From positions 1 to 28,857 of IMG/VR virus record IMGVR_UViG_3300009184_000152: a DNA stretch of 28,857 bases, one strand, 5' to 3'. The stretch is from a virus. The notes below the pieces were generated by a model, which searched no databases, was not told where the DNA came from, and saw only the letters and a list, made by a program, of their open reading frames with translations. This document shows positions 1-6,905 of the stretch, one piece after another. A program made the position numbers and the translations under genes. Each line of letters opens with the position of its first letter. Positions within the stretch are counted from its first letter, which is position 1.

Positions 1-43
1 CCAAGAGCGTAAGTCCTCGTCCAGCTTTGGCAAAGGTACTTAA
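1..43 (+). CDS. C-terminal end of an upstream gene, possibly the scaffolding protein (partial)
   Basis: Reading in the frame that starts at base 2, the codons are open up to a TAA at 41-43 and encode a short Ser/Lys/Gly-rich tail ending SSFGKGT. The stop lies 18 bases before the next start, and a strong AAGGAG follows it, as at other junctions in this window. In many tailed phages the scaffold gene directly precedes the capsid genes, so scaffold is a guess from position only. Only about 13 residues are visible, so the identity cannot be tested here. Confidence 0.45.
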   Translation, partial: QERKSSSSFGKGT

Positions 44-61
44 ATTTTTAAGGAGTCTTAA

Positions 62-898
62 ATGGCTTATCCCGTCGTCTCGGCCCCCTACGGCCTAAAG
101 CCGATCAATCTGATCGGTGGTCAGGTATTTGCGGGTTCTACCCGTGATTACTCGATCCAGTATGGTTACGCATCAAACATCTTTTACGGTGACTTGGTAA
201 ATATTGTTCGTGGTTCTATTATTAAGAACACTGACACTACTGACTCTACCGGCACTGGTTTGGTTGGTGTGTTTTTGGGTTGTTCTTACACAAACCCTAC
301 GACCAAACAATTGCAATTTGCTCAGTACTGGCCCTCTGGCACTGCTGCTACTGGCAGAGCTATCGTCTGTGATGATCCTGACACAGTATTTAAAGTGGTC
401 ATGTGTTCCTCTTCAACGGTCATTGCCTCTGCTGCTACTGCTCTGTTAGGTCAAAACTTTGGTTTGATTCAAAATGCAGGTAACGTCAACACAGGTAATT
501 CTGCTGTTGCCGCTCTGTATAACGCATCAAGCACAGGTGTTGATCTTGCTCTACGTGCAGTTGGTTTGGTTGAGGAAACTGCCATTCAAACTAGCGCAAC
601 CGGCTCGTCTTCTTCTACTACCATTACATTGACTGGCTCTGGCTTGCCAAGCGCGTTGGTGGTCGGTACAGAAGTTGGCTACATTGCTGCTAATGGTCAG
701 TATGTTCAATCTGGCTCGTATGTGTCTGTGGCTGCGGCTGCGGGCGCTACGTCAGTGACCATTAACTCAACGATTGCGGTTCCCGGCAGTGTTACAGCCA
801 TTCCCGGCGGTTCCACTATTCTTTTCACCCAGTATCCAGAAATGCTTGTCAAACTTAACTTTGGCACTCATTCCTACTACACTGGCACAGCCGTTTAA
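62..898 (+). CDS. Head-associated structural protein upstream of the major capsid gene
   Basis: 278-residue protein, preceded by AAGGAG at 50-55. It begins MAYPVVSAPYGLKPINLIGG, a start I know from structural proteins next to capsid genes in aquatic phages; the function there is not established. The sequence is rich in Ser, Thr, Gly and Ala with little charge and no signal peptide, which fits a beta-rich virion protein. Residues about 180-255 form a Thr/Ser/Gly/Val-rich segment that reads like an added beta-domain before the conserved-looking end (FTQYPEMLVKLNFGTHSYY). It is followed after 11 bases by the major capsid gene, so a head-decoration or accessory capsid role is likely. No catalytic motif is seen. 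Confidence 0.85.
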   Translation: MAYPVVSAPYGLKPINLIGGQVFAGSTRDYSIQYGYASNIFYGDLVNIVRGSIIKNTDTTDSTGTGLVGVFLGCSYTNPTTKQLQFAQYWPSGTAATGRAIVCDDPDTVFKVVMCSSSTVIASAATALLGQNFGLIQNAGNVNTGNSAVAALYNASSTGVDLALRAVGLVEETAIQTSATGSSSSTTITLTGSGLPSALVVGTEVGYIAANGQYVQSGSYVSVAAAAGATSVTINSTIAVPGSVTAIPGGSTILFTQYPEMLVKLNFGTHSYYTGTAV

Positions 899-909
899 GG
901 AGCTGAATC

Positions 910-1818
910 ATGGCTATTTCACGCGCACAACTACTTAAAGAACTTCTCCCCGGTCTGAACGCTTTGTTTGGTCTGGAGTACGCCAAGTATGGTGAGGAAC
1001 ATAAAGAGATTTATGAAACCGAAACCTCTGAGCGTTCTTTTGAAGAAGAAACGAAACTGTCTGGTTTCTCTGCTGCCCCCGTTAAAAACGAGGGTTCTGC
1101 CATTGCTTATGACAATGCGCAGGAAGCATGGACTGCCCGATACAACCACGAAACCATTGCTTTGGGCTTCAGCTTGACTGAAGAGGCTATCGAAGATAAC
1201 TTGTATGACTCACTGTCTGCTCGTTACACGAAGGCTTTGGCCCGCGCTATGGCTTACACCAAGCAAGTTAAAGCTGCTGCTGTTTTGAATAACGGCTTCA
1301 GCAATGCTTACGCTGGTGGTGACGGTGTTGCTTTGTTTAGCGCATCACACCCCTTGGTGTCTGGTGGTACTAACAGTAACATCCCCTCTACCCCTGCTGA
1401 CTTGAACGAAACATCGTTGGAAAACGCTGTTATTCAGATTAGCTTGTGGACAGACGAGCGTGGCCTGTTGATCGCTGCCAAGCCTAACAAGTTGGTGGTT
1501 CCACCTGCACTCCAGTTCACGGCAACTCGCTTGCTTGAGACTGAATTGCGCGTGTCTACTGCTGACAATGATATCAACGCCTTGAAGAACAATGGTTCTA
1601 TCCCCGGTGGATATACCATTAACCACTTCTTGACTGATACCAATGCTTGGTTCCTGACTACAGACGTACCTAACGGCATGAAGCACTTTGTGCGTTCGCC
1701 TTTGGCCCAGTCTATGGACGGCGACTTTGACACAGGTAACGTCCGTTACAAGTCTCGTGAGCGTTACAGCTTCGGCTGGTCTGACCCTCTGGGCATGTTC
1801 GGTTCTACCGGTGCTTAA
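910..1818 (+). CDS. Major capsid protein, HK97-fold, Mu gpT-like
   Basis: 302 residues, with AAGGAG just before the start. The N-terminus has a charged helical arm (residues about 15-45, rich in Glu and Lys). It is followed by a long helix with TEEAIEDNLYDSLSARYTKA and then ALFSASHPLVSGG and LNETSLENAV, strings typical of the gpT-like capsid family. The mid-protein segment LVVPPALQFTATRLL and the C-terminal part with FVRSPLAQ and a closing GWSDPLGMFG also fit this family. The length fits a mature HK97-fold subunit with no fused protease. It should form the icosahedral shell. A terminator follows directly, consistent with high expression of this gene. The family assignment is from recognised sequence patterns, not a search. 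Confidence 0.93.
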   Translation: MAISRAQLLKELLPGLNALFGLEYAKYGEEHKEIYETETSERSFEEETKLSGFSAAPVKNEGSAIAYDNAQEAWTARYNHETIALGFSLTEEAIEDNLYDSLSARYTKALARAMAYTKQVKAAAVLNNGFSNAYAGGDGVALFSASHPLVSGGTNSNIPSTPADLNETSLENAVIQISLWTDERGLLIAAKPNKLVVPPALQFTATRLLETELRVSTADNDINALKNNGSIPGGYTINHFLTDTNAWFLTTDVPNGMKHFVRSPLAQSMDGDFDTGNVRYKSRERYSFGWSDPLGMFGSTGA

Positions 1819-1841
1819 TATTTCTTAGGAAATATATGGAG

Positions 1842-1870
1842 AAGGGGGCTTGTGCCCCCTTTTCTTTTGT
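1842..1870 (+). terminator. Rho-independent terminator after the major capsid gene
   Basis: A perfect 8-bp stem, AAGGGGGC (1842-1849) with GCCCCCTT (1854-1861), closes a TTGT tetraloop and runs into TTCTTTTGTTG. It lies 23 bases past the capsid stop. This is the only clear intrinsic terminator I found in the window. Confidence 0.9.
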
Positions 1871-1967
1871 TGTATATTGCTTTCAACCCGGGGTTATCCG
1901 GTGCATTAGACAGTCCCGGCTGACGACATACAGACTAATGCACTTCACTTGTATGTAAGGACACATC
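1871..1967 (+). promoter_or_regulatory. Leader region with 9-bp inverted repeat before the next operon segment
   Basis: About 100 non-coding bases lie between the terminator and the start at 1968. They contain a perfect inverted repeat, GTGCATTAG (1901-1909) and CTAATGCAC (1935-1943), enclosing 25 bases, plus a short CCGG repeat around 1889-1901 that could fold by itself. A weak TAAGGA (1956-1961) precedes the start. Coming right after a terminator, this is the natural place for a promoter, but I see no convincing -35/-10 pair. It could be a structured 5' leader or an operator. Confidence 0.45.
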
Positions 1968-2561
1968 ATGGCAACCACCACGTTCTCCGGCCCAGTCGTA
2001 TCTAACAACGGCTTTGAAACGGGCACTTCTGCTTCCCCTCTCGCAGTAACTACAGCAGAAAACGTTAATGCTGCATTTGCTACAACTTCAGCCACATCTG
2101 GCGATACACGTCTAAGCTATAACAAGCTGACCTTTACCTCTACAGGTTCAGGCGAAACACTTCGTGCTTTCTCTGTTGTTACTGGCGCAGCCGCAGCTAC
2201 TGCTGGCACGATCAACGGCGCTCATATCTCTACTGAGATTGATGGCACTGGCACTATTTCTGGCGCTGCTAACGCAATTCGCGCTACTTTGGGTGGTACA
2301 GCTACAACCCCCGGTGGTACTTTATCTGTGTTGCAGTTGGATACTAACTTTGCATCTGGTACAAGTGTTAGCGCAGCTTCTGCTTTTATCCGTGTAACTG
2401 ACAGCGGTGCTGGTACAGGTAAATTGACACGTTTGATGAACATTGGTTCTGGTACAGGCGTATTTACTGCCGCAACTTCTTCTAGCACTTTGGCTGGTGG
2501 TATTAAGATTCGTATCGGTTCTACCGATTATTTCTTAGTCGTTGCAAGCGCAGTGTCTTGA
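1968..2561 (+). CDS. Beta-rich virion structural protein, function unknown
   Basis: 197 residues of very low complexity: Ala, Ser, Thr and Gly make up most of it, there are almost no Lys or Arg, and there is no signal peptide. The first residues, MATTTFSGPVVSNNGFETG, resemble small structural proteins placed just after the capsid gene in aquatic phages. Internal strings such as LTFTSTGSGETLRAFSVVTG and GGIKIRIGSTDYFLVV suggest beta strands. Position suggests a head-decoration or surface protein, but no family with a known role is recognised. It is the first gene after the terminator and leader region, so it probably opens a new transcriptional segment. Confidence 0.82.
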   Translation: MATTTFSGPVVSNNGFETGTSASPLAVTTAENVNAAFATTSATSGDTRLSYNKLTFTSTGSGETLRAFSVVTGAAAATAGTINGAHISTEIDGTGTISGAANAIRATLGGTATTPGGTLSVLQLDTNFASGTSVSAASAFIRVTDSGAGTGKLTRLMNIGSGTGVFTAATSSSTLAGGIKIRIGSTDYFLVVASAVS

Positions 2562-2562
2562 T

Positions 2563-2739
2563 ATGCAGATAACCAAGGAATTCTTGGAGTCTGAGATTAG
2601 TGACCTTGAGCAAGAAATACATAAGGCAAGTGCATTTATGTTAAAAGCTCAAGGCACAGTCGAGGCATACAAGATGCTTATAAACAGGCTAGAAGCCCCA
2701 GAACCGGAGCAAGAAAATGGCACAGATACTCCTCTCTAA
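2563..2739 (+). CDS. Short coiled-coil protein, function unknown
   Basis: 58 residues from the ATG at 2563, one base after the previous stop, so translation is probably coupled. A TTG 21 bases further upstream is also in frame but lies inside the previous gene and has no ribosome binding site, so I prefer the ATG. The sequence (ITKEFLESEISDLEQEIHKA and onward) is one amphipathic helix with heptad-like Leu/Ile spacing, then an acidic tail. Small phage proteins of this kind occur between structural genes; the role is unknown. Its last 23 bases overlap the next gene. Confidence 0.75.
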   Translation: MQITKEFLESEISDLEQEIHKASAFMLKAQGTVEAYKMLINRLEAPEPEQENGTDTPL

Positions 2740-3043
2740 CGCCACCGCCACCGGCGCGGGTGAAGCGTGGCATCCTCGTGATACTGCGGCTGTTGCCACG
2801 TATACACAACATAGCTTCCAAGCTATTGGTTTAACCACAGCATCAACGGGTGCGGCTACCGTTTTGATTGAAGTTAGTAACGACGGTGTTAACTTTCTTA
2901 CAATGGGTGCGATTACTTTGACATTGGGGACATCCGCAACTTCTGATGGATTTGCGGCTGCAAACTCTTATGAGTACTATCGCGCTAACGTATCATCTAT
3001 CTCTGGTACTAACGCAAAAGTTACCGTGTACATGAAAGGCTAA
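2717..3043 (+). CDS. Small beta-rich virion protein
   Basis: 108 residues beginning MAQILLSNATATGAGEAWHP. A purine-rich AGCAAGAAA precedes the ATG, inside the end of the previous gene. The pattern of alternating hydrophobic residues, with VLIEVSNDGVNFLTMGAITL, looks like a compact jelly-roll or Ig-like domain comparing a measured value with noise, a pattern I have seen in phage head-fibre and neck-surface proteins. There is no signal peptide or membrane segment. A surface or decoration role is inferred from composition and location. Confidence 0.8.
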   Translation: MAQILLSNATATGAGEAWHPRDTAAVATYTQHSFQAIGLTTASTGAATVLIEVSNDGVNFLTMGAITLTLGTSATSDGFAAANSYEYYRANVSSISGTNAKVTVYMKG

Positions 3044-3045
3044 CC

Positions 3046-3519
3046 ATGTCAGTTGTAATCAATTCTGTAGTTGCTGGACAGCCTGTTATTTATTGCAATG
3101 CAATCACATCTCCTGCGGTAATGACTAATGGTTTAACCATTTTTAACACCGTTGGTGATATTTTGATTTTTGCTCTTTTGTCAGAGTGCTATACAGCCAA
3201 CAATGCTACGGCGTCTACGTTGCAGTACACCTCAACAAATAACGCAACATCTACTACGGCAAACATATCTGGCGTTTCGGCGGCTTTAACAAGCGCGGCA
3301 GCCGGTGTGGTGGTTACGGCTCAACTTGGTGCTGTGACTAATGCTCCAACAGTGTCAACTGCGGCAGGTGTTGGTGTGTTTCCTTGGGGCGCAGTTCGTG
3401 TTCCAAGCGGTAGTTCTATTAAACTTGTAGTAGGCGTAGGTTCAACTACAGGTAAATGGTCACATTATCTTCATTGGCAACCACTGCAAGATGGTGCTGT
3501 TGTTACTCCGGCATTCTAA
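3046..3519 (+). CDS. Beta-rich structural protein, function unknown
   Basis: 157 residues, starting two bases after the previous stop. It is rich in Ala, Thr, Val and Asn with few charged residues. It contains strand-like runs (GDILIFALLSECYTANNATA; SIKLVVGVGSTTGKWSHYLH). This composition matches the neighbouring virion proteins and suggests a surface-exposed beta domain. I recognise no defined family. The hydrophobic run near residues 37-48 is short and embedded in a beta pattern, so I do not read it as a membrane anchor. Confidence 0.78.
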   Translation: MSVVINSVVAGQPVIYCNAITSPAVMTNGLTIFNTVGDILIFALLSECYTANNATASTLQYTSTNNATSTTANISGVSAALTSAAAGVVVTAQLGAVTNAPTVSTAAGVGVFPWGAVRVPSGSSIKLVVGVGSTTGKWSHYLHWQPLQDGAVVTPAF

Positions 3520-3521
3520 TC

Positions 3522-3767
3522 ATGGCTAAGTCTCCAGCATGGCAGAGGAAAGAAGGCAAGAACCCCGAGGGCGGCTTGAACGCCAAAGGTCGAGCCTCTG
3601 CAAAAGCGCAAGGCATGAATTTGAAACGTCCCCAGCCAGAAGGCGGCTCCCGGCGAGACTCTTTCTGTGCGAGGATGAGTGGCATGAAAAAGAAGCTAAC
3701 CAGCGCGAAAACGGCAAACGATCCGAACTCACGCATCAATAAGTCTTTGCGGGCTTGGAATTGCTGA
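3522..3767 (+). CDS. DUF6321-like small basic phage protein
   Basis: 81 residues from the ATG at 3522, two bases after the previous stop. The start MAKSPAWQRKEGKNPEGGLN, the middle SFCARMSGMKKKLTSAKTA and the end DPNSRINKSLRAWNC match a well-conserved family of small phage proteins that I know as DUF6321, seen in cyanophages and other aquatic phages. The function is not known. It is strongly basic with two cysteines, which fits nucleic-acid binding, but this is an inference. It opens a run of small Lys/Gly-rich genes between the head and the neck genes. Confidence 0.88.
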   Translation: MAKSPAWQRKEGKNPEGGLNAKGRASAKAQGMNLKRPQPEGGSRRDSFCARMSGMKKKLTSAKTANDPNSRINKSLRAWNC

Positions 3768-3768
3768 T

Positions 3769-4143
3769 ATGCCAAGCACAAGCAAGAAACAACACAATTT
3801 CATGGCAGCGATTGCAAATTCGCCATCGTTTGCTAAGAAAGTAGGCGTCCCACAGTCCGTGGGCAAAGATTTTACAACTGCCGATAAAGGCAAGAAATTT
3901 TCAAAAGGTGGTGATACTATGGCTACAAAAATGATGGGTATGAAAAAAGGCGGCATGAAAAAAATGGCTGCTGGCGGTTCTGTTAAGGCTTCATCCATGG
4001 GCAAAGTTGCAACAGCGGCTCCTAGCCGTGATGGTATGGCTGTCAAAGGCAAGACCAAAGGTACGCAAATTAAAATGGCCGGTTCTGGTGTGCCTAATGG
4101 CATCGGTTCCCGTGTAATGAAAAAGGGCGGCAAAACTTGCTGA
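3769..4143 (+). CDS. Small basic Gly/Lys/Met-rich protein (DUF3008-like N-terminus)
   Basis: 124 residues. Residues 1-46 (MPSTSKKQHNFMAAIANSPS and onward) resemble the SKKQxxFM start of the DUF3008 group. Then comes a low-complexity middle with KKGGMKKMAAGGS, and near the C-terminus RDGMAVKGKTKGTQIKM. This last motif recurs in the next gene, so the two C-terminal parts are paralogous. No enzyme motif is visible. The strong positive charge suggests binding to DNA or to acidic capsid surfaces, perhaps as a packaged protein. Its start lies one base after the previous stop. Confidence 0.82.
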   Translation: MPSTSKKQHNFMAAIANSPSFAKKVGVPQSVGKDFTTADKGKKFSKGGDTMATKMMGMKKGGMKKMAAGGSVKASSMGKVATAAPSRDGMAVKGKTKGTQIKMAGSGVPNGIGSRVMKKGGKTC

Positions 4144-4157
4144 TCTAAGGAGCCATC

Positions 4158-4559
4158 ATGGCAAGAGACACAGTTTATTACGATGACCAGTCCAAGGGTG
4201 GCGGTGGTAGCGGCAAACTTTTTAAAGCCATGGAAGCATATGGTGGCCCCGCTGCGTTAGCAGGTAGCGGCGCGGCTGGTTATGCCGACTATAGACTTTC
4301 AAAACAAAGAGAGCAAGACAAAAACGAAGCGGCCTCTGAAATGAAGCGCGAGTCTCGTGGTGTCCCAAAACCCGCTAACTTTGATGCTATTCAAGAAGCT
4401 AAACAAGAAGTCAAAGATGCTGCTGCTCGTAAAAAGATCAGTGACATGGGTTACAAAAAAGGCGGTATGACAGCTTCCAAACGCGGCGACGGTATTGCTG
4501 TCAAAGGCAAGACCCGTGGCACTATGATCACTATGAAGGGTGGCGGCTGCGCCTACTAA
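4158..4559 (+). CDS. Small phage protein with helical middle and basic DGxAxKGKTxGT tail
   Basis: 133 residues, with AAGGAG before the start. The N-terminal part is Gly-rich (residues 10-45) with a hydrophobic Ala/Gly stretch (GGPAALAGSGAAGYA). The middle is a charged helix rich in Lys, Glu and Gln (residues 48-95). The C-terminal tail (KKGGMTASKRGDGIAVKGKT then RGTMI) repeats the tail of the previous gene. The function is unknown. The Gly/Ala stretch could touch membranes, but is too short for a sure membrane segment. Confidence 0.78.
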   Translation: MARDTVYYDDQSKGGGGSGKLFKAMEAYGGPAALAGSGAAGYADYRLSKQREQDKNEAASEMKRESRGVPKPANFDAIQEAKQEVKDAAARKKISDMGYKKGGMTASKRGDGIAVKGKTRGTMITMKGGGCAY

Positions 4560-4563
4560 AATT

Positions 4564-4839
4564 ATGATGCCATCCCGTGGTATGGGCGCAATTCGCCCCT
4601 CAAAAATGCCCGGCGCTAAGAAAATGGCGCGGCGGGATGACACTGATTTCACCCAGTACAAAGAGGGTGGCAAGGTAAACGCCGCTGGCAATTACACAAA
4701 ACCTAGTCTTCGCAAGAAGATTTTGGCGCAAGTAAAAGCCGCAGCAACGCAGGGTACTGGCGCGGGTCAGTGGTCGGCACGTAAAGCACAGCTTGTTGCC
4801 AAGAAGTACAAGGCGGCTGGCGGGGGCTACCGAGATTGA
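4564..4839 (+). CDS. First half of a DUF5872-like architecture (KPxLR...GQWSARKAQ)
   Basis: 91 residues from the ATG at 4564, four bases after the previous stop. An in-frame GTG at 4540 would add 8 residues but lies inside the upstream gene, with the nearest GAAGG touching it, so I prefer the ATG. Residues about 38-90 carry NYTKPSLRKKILAQVKAA, GAGQWSARKAQLVAKKYKAA and GGGY, the signature of the first part of DUF5872-like proteins found in bacteria and phages. The function is unknown. A KEGGKV motif precedes this domain. The gene overlaps the next by four bases. Confidence 0.8.
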   Translation: MMPSRGMGAIRPSKMPGAKKMARRDDTDFTQYKEGGKVNAAGNYTKPSLRKKILAQVKAAATQGTGAGQWSARKAQLVAKKYKAAGGGYRD

Positions 4840-5069
4840 AAGCGCCGCAAAAATCCCTAAAGGATTGGGGCAACCAGAAATGGAGAACCAAAAGTGGAAA
4901 ACCGTCTAGTAAAACAGGTGAAAGATACCTTCCAGAAGCTGCGATCAAAAGTCTCAGCCCTGCTGAGTACGCTGCGACGACCAAAGCCAAGCGGGCAGGA
5001 AAAGCCGCCGGAAAACAATTCGTAGCCCAACCCAAGACAATCGCAAAGAAAACAGCAGGGTATAGATAA
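4836..5069 (+). CDS. Second half of a DUF5872-like architecture (KSLKDWG...RYLP)
   Basis: 77 residues starting with a TTG at 4836 that overlaps the TGA of the previous gene (TTGA), so translation is probably coupled. No ATG is available before the conserved part. The sequence QKSLKDWGNQKWRTKSGKPS, ETGERYLP-like GERYLPEAAI and AGKQFVAQP match what follows GQWSARKAQ...GGGY in the single-chain proteins I recall for this family. The protein is basic and of unknown function. The final TAA overlaps the next start (TAATG). Confidence 0.8.
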   Translation: MKAPQKSLKDWGNQKWRTKSGKPSSKTGERYLPEAAIKSLSPAEYAATTKAKRAGKAAGKQFVAQPKTIAKKTAGYR

Positions 5070-6001
5070 TGGCTAAGACCACCGGAACCACAGCCTTTAA
5101 CCTCGACATGAACGACCTCATTGAAGAGGCGTTTGAGCGTTGCGGTCAAGAACTTCGTACGGGCTATAACTTCCGCACTGCACGTCGGTCATTAAACTTG
5201 CTAACAATTGAGTGGGCAAACCGTGGTTTGAACTTCTGGACTGTAGAACAGGGCCAGATTCCAATGGTGACGGGTCAGGCTATCTACCCCATGCCGGTAG
5301 ACACAATCAACCTCCTAGACACCGTTGTGCGCCAAAGCAATGGCACATCTAATCAGATTGATATCAACATCAGCAGTATTTCCGAATCGACCTACATGAG
5401 TCTGCCAAACAAGTTGGCACAAGGTCGCCCAATTCAATATTGGTTTAACCGCCAGTCTGGCCAAGAAAACCTGTCTACTGTTACTTTAAACGGCACTATA
5501 TCGTCTACAGCCACCACAATCACAGTGTCAAATGTGGCTAACTTAACGACCGCTGGGTTTATCAAAATTGATAACGAGACGATCAGTTACCCCAACGTAG
5601 ACCCGGTAAACAATCAGTTGATTAACTGTGCTCGTGGACAGAACGGCACAACCGCTGCGGCGCATACTACTGGTGCAGCTATGACCGTGCAGAACCTACC
5701 TGCTATTAACGTGTGGCCTACGCCTAACGCGCCCGGTGACCAGTACATGTTTGTGTACTACCGCATGCGCCGTATTCAGGATGCTGGCTCTGGTGTAACT
5801 GTGCAAGATATTCCATTCCGTTTTATTCCTTGCATGGTGGCAGGATTGGCTTATCTGTTGAGCATGAAATTGCCAGAAGTTGATCCAAACCGTGTAATGG
5901 CGCTTAAAGCCGACTACGAACAGCAGTGGGAATTGGCTCAGTCAGAAGACCGCGATACCTCTCCATTGAGGTTTGTGCCAAGGAACTTGTTCTATGCCTA
6001 A
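5069..6001 (+). CDS. P22 gp4-like tail accessory factor (head-tail connector) with inserted beta-domain
   Basis: 310 residues. Start FNLDMNDLIEEAFERCG, then RTGYNFRTARRSLNLLTIEW, and later YPMPVDTINLLDTVVRQ match phage proteins related to P22 gp4, which sits on the portal and seals the packaged head. The C-terminal part (PFRFIPCMVAGLAYLLSMKL, then a helix with DYEQQWELAQ) is also typical. Residues about 138-208 are a Thr/Ser/Asn-rich beta segment (ATTITVSNVANL, then CARGQNGTTAAAHTTG) lying between YWFNRQ and INVWPTPN, which are close together in the homologues I recall, so it looks like an inserted domain. The start overlaps the preceding stop as TAATG. Confidence 0.85.
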   Translation: MAKTTGTTAFNLDMNDLIEEAFERCGQELRTGYNFRTARRSLNLLTIEWANRGLNFWTVEQGQIPMVTGQAIYPMPVDTINLLDTVVRQSNGTSNQIDINISSISESTYMSLPNKLAQGRPIQYWFNRQSGQENLSTVTLNGTISSTATTITVSNVANLTTAGFIKIDNETISYPNVDPVNNQLINCARGQNGTTAAAHTTGAAMTVQNLPAINVWPTPNAPGDQYMFVYYRMRRIQDAGSGVTVQDIPFRFIPCMVAGLAYLLSMKLPEVDPNRVMALKADYEQQWELAQSEDRDTSPLRFVPRNLFYA

Positions 6002-6422
6002 TCGGTTTTCTTCCGGTAAGCATGCAATTGCTGAATGCGACCGTTGTGCGCAGAGGTACATGCTCAAGGAATTAAAGACACAGACGGTTAAGACTAAGCC
6101 ATTTAAGGTCAAAGTTTGCCCAGCATGTTGGGATCCCGATCAGCCACAGTTGCAACTGGGTATGTATCCAGTTAATGATCCGCAAGCTGTGCGTGAGCCG
6201 CGCCCTGATGTGAGTTACATAGTATCTGGCCAAAGTGGCCTACAGATTTTGCTAACGGACAGCACCACACAAGATGGGTTTGGTTATCCAGAGCAAGGCA
6301 GTCGGGTCTTTGAATGGGGCTGGAGTCCCGTTGGTGGAGCAAGTGGATTTGATACACTTTTAACGCCAAATAGCTTGGTGTTAGCAATAGAACTTGGTAC
6401 AGTTACGGTTACAGTTACATAA
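5994..6422 (+). CDS. Zinc-ribbon phage protein, function unknown
   Basis: 142 residues from the ATG at 5994, which overlaps the end of the upstream gene by 8 bases and has AAGGAA 8 bases upstream. An in-frame TTG-type start further up is unlikely because it lies inside the neighbour. Two CxxC pairs (CDRC near residue 17 and CPAC near residue 42) flank a Lys/Thr-rich stretch and make a probable zinc ribbon. Then follows DPDQPQLQLGMYPVNDPQAV, a string recurrent in phage proteins next to gp4-like genes. The C-terminal 60 residues look beta-rich (EWGWSPVGG; VTVTVT end). A structural role in the neck is possible. Confidence 0.83.
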   Translation: MPNRFSSGKHAIAECDRCAQRYMLKELKTQTVKTKPFKVKVCPACWDPDQPQLQLGMYPVNDPQAVREPRPDVSYIVSGQSGLQILLTDSTTQDGFGYPEQGSRVFEWGWSPVGGASGFDTLLTPNSLVLAIELGTVTVTVT

Positions 6423-6432
6423 GGAGCTTGAA

Positions 6433-6636
6433 ATGGACAAAGCGGATTTAAAACAGGACAAAAAGATGATGGCTGGAGCCGTGCATAAGCATGAGAAAAA
6501 GCTGCATCCCGGTCAGCCTATGACCAAATTGGCCAAGGGTGGCAAGACAAATGCTCAGATGAAAGCTCTGGGTCGTGGTTTGGCCAAAGTGGCTAATCAG
6601 AAAAAGTCTTCCTTCACATACAAAAAAGGAGCTTGA
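6433..6636 (+). CDS. Small Lys-rich phage protein
   Basis: 67 residues from the ATG at 6433, preceded by AAGGAG at 6421-6426. The sequence MDKADLKQDKKMMAGAVHKH then EKKLHPGQPMTKLAKGGKTN is very basic and mostly helical, with a KGGK motif in the middle and a Lys-rich end (NQKKSSFTYKKGA). I have seen similar proteins in aquatic phages near neck genes, without a known function. Binding to packaged DNA or to the portal region is possible. The charge and the KGG motif link it to the basic proteins at 3522-5069. Confidence 0.8.
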   Translation: MDKADLKQDKKMMAGAVHKHEKKLHPGQPMTKLAKGGKTNAQMKALGRGLAKVANQKKSSFTYKKGA

Positions 6637-6637
6637 T

Positions 6638-6904
6638 ATGGCCACTTTTAGCAAAAAAGTAATGGGCAAAGAAGTTGGTGATGCCAGCGTCTATGCTCCG
6701 CCCCACAACATGAGTGGTGAAGCAGGCGTGGACATCAAGAACAGTGGCTACCAAGGTGGTAACCGTTTTACTGCTAATGATGTAAATATGTCTGTTGGCA
6801 ACATCAGCCGTGACCCATACAAAGAACCAAAGACCTCTGGTATTAAAATTCGCGGTACTGGCGCAGCTACTAAAGGCGTGATGGCCCGAGGCCCAATGGC
6901 TTGA
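6638..6904 (+). CDS. Small phage protein, function unknown
   Basis: 88 residues from the ATG at 6638, preceded by AAAGGAGC. It starts MATFSKKVMGKEVGDASVYA and continues with Gly/Asn-rich, mixed-charge sequence ending in TSGIKIRGTGAATKGVMARG. There is no signal peptide, membrane segment or known motif. The C-terminal IKIRGTGAATKG is basic and somewhat like the IxMKGxG tails of the proteins at 3769-4559. It ends one base before the adaptor gene, so the two are probably translated together and may act in the same assembly step. Confidence 0.78.
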   Translation: MATFSKKVMGKEVGDASVYAPPHNMSGEAGVDIKNSGYQGGNRFTANDVNMSVGNISRDPYKEPKTSGIKIRGTGAATKGVMARGPMA

Positions 6905-6905
6905 T

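Noticed and set aside
2542-2565. TTG start for the 58-residue coiled-coil gene
   Set aside because: It lies inside the upstream gene without a ribosome binding site, while an ATG sits one base after the upstream stop.
4815-4840. Programmed -1 frameshift joining the two DUF5872-like halves
   Set aside because: GGCGGGGGC is G-rich but does not form a canonical X XXY YYZ heptamer in the right frame, and no strong downstream stem was seen; coupled re-initiation is simpler.
4703-5149. Open frame of 148 residues on the minus strand across the split DUF5872-like genes
   Set aside because: It covers two plus-strand genes with conserved strings and has no motif of its own.
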